Source: Burkholderiales bacterium
GTDB lineage: Bacteria; Pseudomonadota; Gammaproteobacteria; Burkholderiales; Burkholderiaceae
Direction: 5' to 3'
Length of the DNA: 10,624 bases
Assembly (NCBI GenBank): GCA_947447845.1
Contig: CANFNO010000046.1
Location: forward strand, 1 to 10,624
Shown here: positions 6,181 to 10,624 of the stretch, piece by piece
Numbering within the stretch: the stretch's first letter is position 1
Layout: every line of letters begins with the position of its first letter
The notes under the pieces: model-generated
What the model saw: the letters and a program-made list of their open reading frames with translations, nothing else
What the model was told of the DNA's origin: nothing
The model's database searches: none
Made by a program: the position numbers and the translations under genes

Positions 6181-8876
6181 ATATTCCTAGACGCGCGCTT
6201 TTTGGAAAATTAAATACCGATCTTTTTCGGGCAATCGAATCAGCAACGGCCTTTGCCAAGTTGCGTGGCAACCCTTATGTGGAAATGGTGCACTGGCTTC
6301 ATCAGCTATGGCAGGCCCCGGGCAATGACTTCCACCGCATTGCAGCGCACTACGGCATGGATACGGCACAGGTCGAGAAAGACCTGACGATCGCGCTTGC
6401 GCAATTGCCCAGCGGCGCCAGTGGCATCAATGACTTCAGCCACTTAATCGAGTCGACTATCGAGCGTGCCTGGGTGTTTGCTAGCCTGTCGATGGGCGAC
6501 AAAAGCATACGCGGTGCATGGCTGCTCGCAAGCATGGTGCAGACATCTGAGTTGCGTCGCGTGTTGCTGGGCATCTCGGCCAGCTTTCAAAAGATTCCCG
6601 CACTGCAAGTTGCAGAAGAATTTCCTCTCATCATTGCTGCCTCCCGAGAGAGCAGCGACGTGGCCTATGAGGCCTCGGGTTTGACAGAAGCTCTTCCGGG
6701 CGAGGCCAGTGGCGCGATTGAAGCGGCGCAGGATACCAAGTCGGCTCTGGCCAAATATTGCGCCGACCTCACGGCTCAGGCTCGCGAAGGCCGCATGGAC
6801 CCGGTCATTGGACGCGAGCATGAGATTCGCACCATGGTCGACATCTTGCTGCGTAGGCGCCAGAACAATCCACTGCTCACCGGTGAGGCCGGGGTTGGCA
6901 AGACGGCTGTCGTCGAAGGTTTGGCGCTGGCGATTGCCGCAAAAAAGGTTCCGCCTAGCCTGCAAACGGTGCGCCTGCTTAGCCTGGATGTGGGCGCGTT
7001 ATTGGCCGGTGCCAGTATGCGCGGCGAGTTCGAGTCGCGCCTGAAGGCTCTGCTCAAGGAGGCCAGCGACTCTATACAGCCGGTGATTTTGTTTGTGGAC
7101 GAGGTGCATACGCTGGTGGGTGCCGGCGGACAGGCTGGCACCGGTGACGCAGCTAACCTTTTCAAGCCTGCGTTGGCACGCGGCGCCTTGCGCACGATTG
7201 GGGCCACCACCTGGTCCGAATTCAAAAAGCACATCGAAAAAGATCCTGCCTTGACCCGGCGCTTTCAAGTGCTGCAGGTCATGGAGCCGGAAGAAGCTGC
7301 AGCCATTTCCATGGTGCGCGGCCTGGTGCCGGCTTTTGCAAAGCACCACGGCGTAACCGTTCTTGACGAGGCCGTGCGCGCTGCGGTGACCTTGTCTAAC
7401 CGGTACATTCCTGCGCGACAGTTGCCCGACAAGGCCATCAGCCTCTTGGATACGGCCTGCGCGCGCGTTGCCATGTCGCTTCACTCGCCGTCCCGAGTGC
7501 TCGAAGACCTTTGCGCCCGACTCGCGGCCCTGACCGGTGAACGCGACTTACTTTCGCAAGAGTCGGCAATGGGCAAGGAGCGCAGCGCCGAACTTGCGAT
7601 TTTGGCGATACAGGTGGCGGAACTGGAACAGAGTCAATTTGTTCAGACGCAAGCTGCTGAAGCTGAGCGTGAAATGAGCGCTGCCATTCTAAGCAAGCGC
7701 GAGCAGTTGCAAGATGTGCCGGATGGGGCCAAAAGACTGTTGTTGACACAGGACCTTCAACGCCTAGAGTATGAATTTGCAACACTGCAAGGCGACAACC
7801 CACGCATTCATATTGAGGTGGAGGCCAGTGTTGTGGCCTCGATCGTTGCGGACTGGACGGGCATACCTGTAGGTCGCATGCTCCGGGACGACGTAGCGGC
7901 AGTGATGCTGCTGGACAGCCAATTGCGCAAACGAGTGGTTGGACAAGATCAAGCGCTAGAAGTCATCGCCGAGCGTGTGAAGACTGCCAAGGCCAAGCTC
8001 AGCGATCCAAATAAGCCATTGGGAACATTCTTACTCGTGGGGCCATCGGGCGTTGGCAAGACCGAGACCGCTCTGGCACTGGCCCAAGCGGTCTATGGCG
8101 GAGAGCACAACCTTATCAGCATCAACATGAGCGAGTACCAGGAGGCGCATACCGTCTCCAGCCTGAAGGGTGCTCCGCCTGGTTATGTGGGATATGGCGA
8201 GGGTGGTGTACTCACCGAGGCTGTGCGCCGCAGGCCGTATAGCGTGATCCTGCTGGATGAAGTGGAGAAGGCCCATCCCGATGTGCACGAGGTTTTCTAC
8301 CAGGTGTTTGACAAAGGCTGGATGGAAGACGGCGAGGGCCGTGTCATCGACTTCAAAAACACACTGATTCTGCTCACCAGCAATACCGGTTCCGAGGTCA
8401 TAAGCAGTTTGTGCGAAGACCCTGCGCTTATGCCGGACGCCAAGGCGCTGGTTGAAGCCTTGCAGCCCGAGTTGCGCAAAGTTTTTCCAGCGGCTTTCCT
8501 GGGTCGTTTGACCATCGTGCCCTACCTGCCGCTGCCCAGCCATTTGCTGGAAGCCATTGTCGGCTTGCAACTTGAAAAAGTGGTGGTCCGTATGCAAGAG
8601 CAGCATGGCATTGCCTTCGAATGCACGCCTGCTGCTATCGCGCACATCGTTACCCAATGCGGTACGCATGAGACGGGTGCGCGGCGCATCAGCCAGTTCA
8701 TTGAGCAAAACGTGCTGACGCAGCTCGCTCAAGTGTGGCTGCAGGCCATGCAGGACCACATCGTTTTGAGCAGAGTCATTTTGCAGGCCGAGTCGGAAGC
8801 CTTGCAGCAACCCGATGCTCGCCTGCCCGTTGTGCCCAAGGCAGGCCTGCAGTTGCAACTATTCATGGAGGAATGA
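6177..8876 (+). CDS. tssH: Type VI secretion AAA+ ATPase ClpV (TssH)
   Basis: ClpV is a cytoplasmic hexameric unfoldase that disassembles the contracted TssB/TssC sheath so that subunits can be reused. The 899-residue protein has the full class I Clp layout: a ClpV-type N-terminal domain opening with RALFGKLNTDLFRAIESAT and NPYVEMVHWLHQLW; first AAA+ domain with Walker A GEAGVGKT (236-243) and Walker B ending D308-E309; a coiled-coil middle domain (about 420-540); and second AAA+ domain with Walker A GPSGVGKT (622-629) and Walker B ending D694-E695. The N-terminal wording and the T6SS neighbours separate it from ClpB. No key residue is missing. The start is supported by GAAGG 8-12 nt upstream. 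It is the first clear T6SS gene here; tssB follows after 126 nt, where a small ORF may lie. Confidence 0.97.
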   Translation: MNIPRRALFGKLNTDLFRAIESATAFAKLRGNPYVEMVHWLHQLWQAPGNDFHRIAAHYGMDTAQVEKDLTIALAQLPSGASGINDFSHLIESTIERAWVFASLSMGDKSIRGAWLLASMVQTSELRRVLLGISASFQKIPALQVAEEFPLIIAASRESSDVAYEASGLTEALPGEASGAIEAAQDTKSALAKYCADLTAQAREGRMDPVIGREHEIRTMVDILLRRRQNNPLLTGEAGVGKTAVVEGLALAIAAKKVPPSLQTVRLLSLDVGALLAGASMRGEFESRLKALLKEASDSIQPVILFVDEVHTLVGAGGQAGTGDAANLFKPALARGALRTIGATTWSEFKKHIEKDPALTRRFQVLQVMEPEEAAAISMVRGLVPAFAKHHGVTVLDEAVRAAVTLSNRYIPARQLPDKAISLLDTACARVAMSLHSPSRVLEDLCARLAALTGERDLLSQESAMGKERSAELAILAIQVAELEQSQFVQTQAAEAEREMSAAILSKREQLQDVPDGAKRLLLTQDLQRLEYEFATLQGDNPRIHIEVEASVVASIVADWTGIPVGRMLRDDVAAVMLLDSQLRKRVVGQDQALEVIAERVKTAKAKLSDPNKPLGTFLLVGPSGVGKTETALALAQAVYGGEHNLISINMSEYQEAHTVSSLKGAPPGYVGYGEGGVLTEAVRRRPYSVILLDEVEKAHPDVHEVFYQVFDKGWMEDGEGRVIDFKNTLILLTSNTGSEVISSLCEDPALMPDAKALVEALQPELRKVFPAAFLGRLTIVPYLPLPSHLLEAIVGLQLEKVVVRMQEQHGIAFECTPAAIAHIVTQCGTHETGARRISQFIEQNVLTQLAQVWLQAMQDHIVLSRVILQAESEALQQPDARLPVVPKAGLQLQLFMEE

Positions 8877-8880
8877 AGCC

Positions 8881-9006
8881 ATGCACGCATTCCTCCAAAC
8901 CGTTCACCTTCGTCAGGCGCGAGCAATCGTGCAGGGCGCTATTCAACCGACCGGTCTTGGTGGTCCGGTCAATCTGTTTCTTATCAACCTGAAGGAATCA
9001 CTATGA
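8881..9006 (+). CDS. Possible small protein (41 aa) between tssH and tssB
   Basis: ATG 8881 lies 8 nt after GGAGGA (8867-8872), a strong Shine-Dalgarno sequence. The frame runs 41 codons to TGA 9004-9006 and overlaps the tssB start as ATGA. The product begins MHAFLQTVHLRQARAIVQG, then has a Gly/Pro turn and a hydrophobic stretch PVNLFLINL. I recognise no family and see no signal peptide. Both the site and the overlap are what a translated, coupled gene would show, but the GGAGGA also encodes the last Clp residues (Met-Glu-Glu), and 41 open codons can arise by chance. A hairpin (8949-8970) lies inside it. Confidence 0.33.
   Translation: MHAFLQTVHLRQARAIVQGAIQPTGLGGPVNLFLINLKESL
8949..8970 (+). 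repeat. GC-rich hairpin between tssH and tssB
   Basis: GACCGG (8949-8954) and CCGGTC (8965-8970) can pair around a 10-nt loop. A mildly T-rich stretch follows (ATCTGTTTCTTATC) but no true T run. In T6SS operons tssB/tssC products are needed in far larger amounts than ClpV, so a stem that partly stops upstream transcription or protects the downstream mRNA end would make sense; that role is inference. Confidence 0.4.
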
Positions 9007-9515
9007 GTGCCAGCAACAGCAGTCAAAAGTTTATTGCGCGCAACCGTGCTCCACGCGTGCAAATTGAATATGACGTGGAAATTTACGGTAGCGAAAAAAA
9101 GATCGAGCTACCCTTTGTGATGGGTGTACTCGCAGACCTTTCGGGCAAGCCAGTCGAGCCACTACCCGGTGTCGACGAGCGCAAATTCCTCGAAATTGAC
9201 ATCGATAACTTCGACGAACGCATGAAGGCCATCGCACCACGCGTTGCGTTCAGCGTGCCCAATACACTCACCGGCACTGGTCACGTCATGGTCGACATCA
9301 CGTTCGAAAGCATGGACGACTTTTCGCCTGCTGCCGTTGCCAACAAGGTCGATGCGCTTAAGCAACTGCTGGATGCACGCACCCAACTTTCCAACCTGCA
9401 GACCTATATGGATGGCAAGGCCGGAGCGGAAGACCTGGTACGCAAGCTGCTGTCGGACCCCGCGCTGATGAAGTCACTGGCGGCGACCCCAAAGCCTGCT
9501 GCTCTGAACTCCTGA
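9003..9515 (+). CDS. tssB: Type VI secretion contractile sheath small subunit TssB (VipA/ImpB)
   Basis: TssB pairs with TssC to form the cytoplasmic sheath whose contraction drives the Hcp tube out of the cell. The 170-residue protein is of usual family length and carries the characteristic order: RVQIEYDVE, then ELPFVMGVLADLSGK, then KFLEIDIDNFDERMKAI, then DDFSPAAVA near the middle and a helical C-terminal part (LRQL-like segment ALKQLLDARTQLSNLQ). It ends in an Ala/Pro/Ser tail. AAGGA at 8992-8996 stands 6 nt before ATG 9003. The tssC gene starts 51 nt after the stop, the normal pairing. Confidence 0.97.
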   Translation: MSASNSSQKFIARNRAPRVQIEYDVEIYGSEKKIELPFVMGVLADLSGKPVEPLPGVDERKFLEIDIDNFDERMKAIAPRVAFSVPNTLTGTGHVMVDITFESMDDFSPAAVANKVDALKQLLDARTQLSNLQTYMDGKAGAEDLVRKLLSDPALMKSLAATPKPAALNS

Positions 9516-9566
9516 TCTGCGATCGCATTTACCTTTTACTTCCCTCAAGACTAAGGACTTTCATCC

Positions 9567-10624
9567 ATGGAAACACAATCTGCCGTCACTGGCGGCGCAA
9601 CCCAGTTTGCCGACCCCAGTGTCTTCACAGGTCTGCTGGATCGTGAATTCAAACCCAAAGGTGACCAACAGCGCGAAGCCGTAGAAGCTGCTGTTCGCAC
9701 CCTGGCCGAGCAGGCGCTGGGCAACACCGTCACTATGAGTGACGACGCCTACGCCAGCATCGAAGCCATCATTGCCGAGATCGACCAAAAGCTCACCGCG
9801 CAGATCAACCTGATCTTGCACCACGAAGACTTCCAGCGTCTCGAATCCGCTTGGCGCGGTCTGGACCATTTGGTTTCCAATACCGAAACCGACGAGATGC
9901 TGAAGATCCGTTTTATGGACATCAGCAAGACCGAGTTGCGTCGCACCCTGCGTCGCTTCAAAGGTGTGGCATGGGACCAAAGCCCACTGTTCAAACGCCT
10001 GTATGAAGAAGAGTACGGTCAACTCGGTGGCGAGCCCTATGGCTGCCTGGTTGCCGACTACTACTTTGACCACACGCCACCCGATGTTGAACTGCTCGGA
10101 GCCATGGCCAAGATTGCCTCGGCTGCACATGCCCCTTTCATTGCCGGTGCTGCGCCTAGCAACCTGCAAATGGATTCCTGGCAGGAGTTGGCCAATCCGC
10201 GCGATCTGGCCAAGATCACTGGCAACTTGGAGCATGCCGCCTGGAATTCGCTGCGTGCAACAGAAGACGCTCGCTATGTCGGTCTGTGCATGCCACGCTT
10301 CCTGGGTCGCCTGCCCTATGGCGCCAAGACCAACCCGGTGGATGCCTTCAACTTTGAAGAAGATACGGAGGGCGCCGACCACAAGAACTACGTGTGGAAC
10401 AACGCGGCCTACGCCATGGCTGTCAATATCAACCGCAGCTTCAAGCTCTACGGCTGGTGCACGATGATCCGTGGTGTGGAGTCTGGCGGCACGGTGGAGA
10501 ACCTGCCATGCCATACCTTCCCCACAGACGACGGTGGCTTTGACATGAAGTGCCCCACCGAAATCGCAATCTCGGACCGCCGCGAAGCGGAGTTGGCCAA
10601 GGCTGGTTTCATTCCATTGATCCA
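9567..10624 (+). CDS. tssC: Type VI secretion contractile sheath large subunit TssC (VipB/ImpC), 3' partial
   Basis: TssC forms the main wall of the sheath with TssB and carries the N-terminal helix recognised by ClpV after contraction. The frame is open from ATG 9567 to the window end: 352 complete codons of a protein normally near 490-500 residues. Family marks include FTGLLDREFKPK near residue 20 (the region expected to face ClpV), LILHHEDFQRLESAWRGL (about 82-99), the segment PFIAGAAPSNL, the run CMPRFLGRLPYG, and near the end IRGVESGGTVENLPCHTF followed by CPTEIAISDRRE. AAGGA at 9553-9557 lies 9 nt before the ATG. The remaining C-terminal third and the rest of the T6SS operon lie beyond the window. 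A long antisense frame (9561-10514) is a shadow. Confidence 0.97.
   Translation, partial: METQSAVTGGATQFADPSVFTGLLDREFKPKGDQQREAVEAAVRTLAEQALGNTVTMSDDAYASIEAIIAEIDQKLTAQINLILHHEDFQRLESAWRGLDHLVSNTETDEMLKIRFMDISKTELRRTLRRFKGVAWDQSPLFKRLYEEEYGQLGGEPYGCLVADYYFDHTPPDVELLGAMAKIASAAHAPFIAGAAPSNLQMDSWQELANPRDLAKITGNLEHAAWNSLRATEDARYVGLCMPRFLGRLPYGAKTNPVDAFNFEEDTEGADHKNYVWNNAAYAMAVNINRSFKLYGWCTMIRGVESGGTVENLPCHTFPTDDGGFDMKCPTEIAISDRREAELAKAGFIPLI

Noticed and set aside
8031..8858. 275-codon minus-strand ORF opposite clpV
   Set aside because: It mirrors the second AAA+ domain of ClpV and has no family features of its own.
9561..10514. 317-codon minus-strand ORF opposite tssC
   Set aside because: It is antisense to an unmistakable TssC frame and shows no recognisable motif; long antisense frames are common opposite GC-rich coding sequence.
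1..10624. tRNA or rRNA genes, CRISPR arrays, insertion sequences, attachment sites
   Set aside because: Looked for cloverleaf-like segments, regularly spaced direct repeats, transposase motifs and flanking terminal repeats; none was convincing.

Overview
The window looks like a piece of a betaproteobacterial chromosome, most likely Burkholderiales and plausibly Comamonadaceae. The grounds are the cytochrome oxidase assembly gene order (SURF1, SCO-like membrane protein, ctaA, ctaB, SCO), an RpoH with the QRKLFFNLR box, and the wording of the CtaB motifs. No species can be assigned from the sequence alone.

Positions 1-4016 (+ strand) hold the distal part of an aa3-type cytochrome c oxidase biogenesis operon. 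It contains the C-terminal part of a SURF1 protein, a membrane-anchored SCO-like thioredoxin-fold protein, heme A synthase (ctaA), heme O synthase (ctaB, overlapping ctaA by 4 nt) and a lipoprotein SCO copper chaperone. CtaB makes heme O from protoheme and CtaA oxidises it to heme A. SURF1 and the SCO proteins serve heme and copper insertion into the oxidase. The operon ends at a clear intrinsic terminator (4035-4070), which also separates it from the convergent rpoH.

Positions 4083-5024 (- strand) encode heat-shock sigma factor RpoH (sigma-32). Just upstream lies a perfect CIRCE element (5056-5082), the HrcA operator, so rpoH transcription appears to be under HrcA/GroE control. A second possible start codon with its ribosome site inside CIRCE makes this leader worth attention.

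Positions 5090-6176 are a poorly conserved-looking junction. An orphan 123-codon ORF of unknown function (5117-5488) is followed by about 690 bases with no recognisable gene, small hairpins and a few short, possibly relic, reading frames.

From 6177 to the window end (+ strand) a type VI secretion system operon begins: tssH/clpV (sheath-recycling AAA+ ATPase), a possible 41-codon ORF, tssB and tssC (the sheath subunits, the latter cut by the window end). TssB and TssC form the contractile sheath and ClpV disassembles it after firing. No tRNA, rRNA, CRISPR array or intact mobile element is visible.
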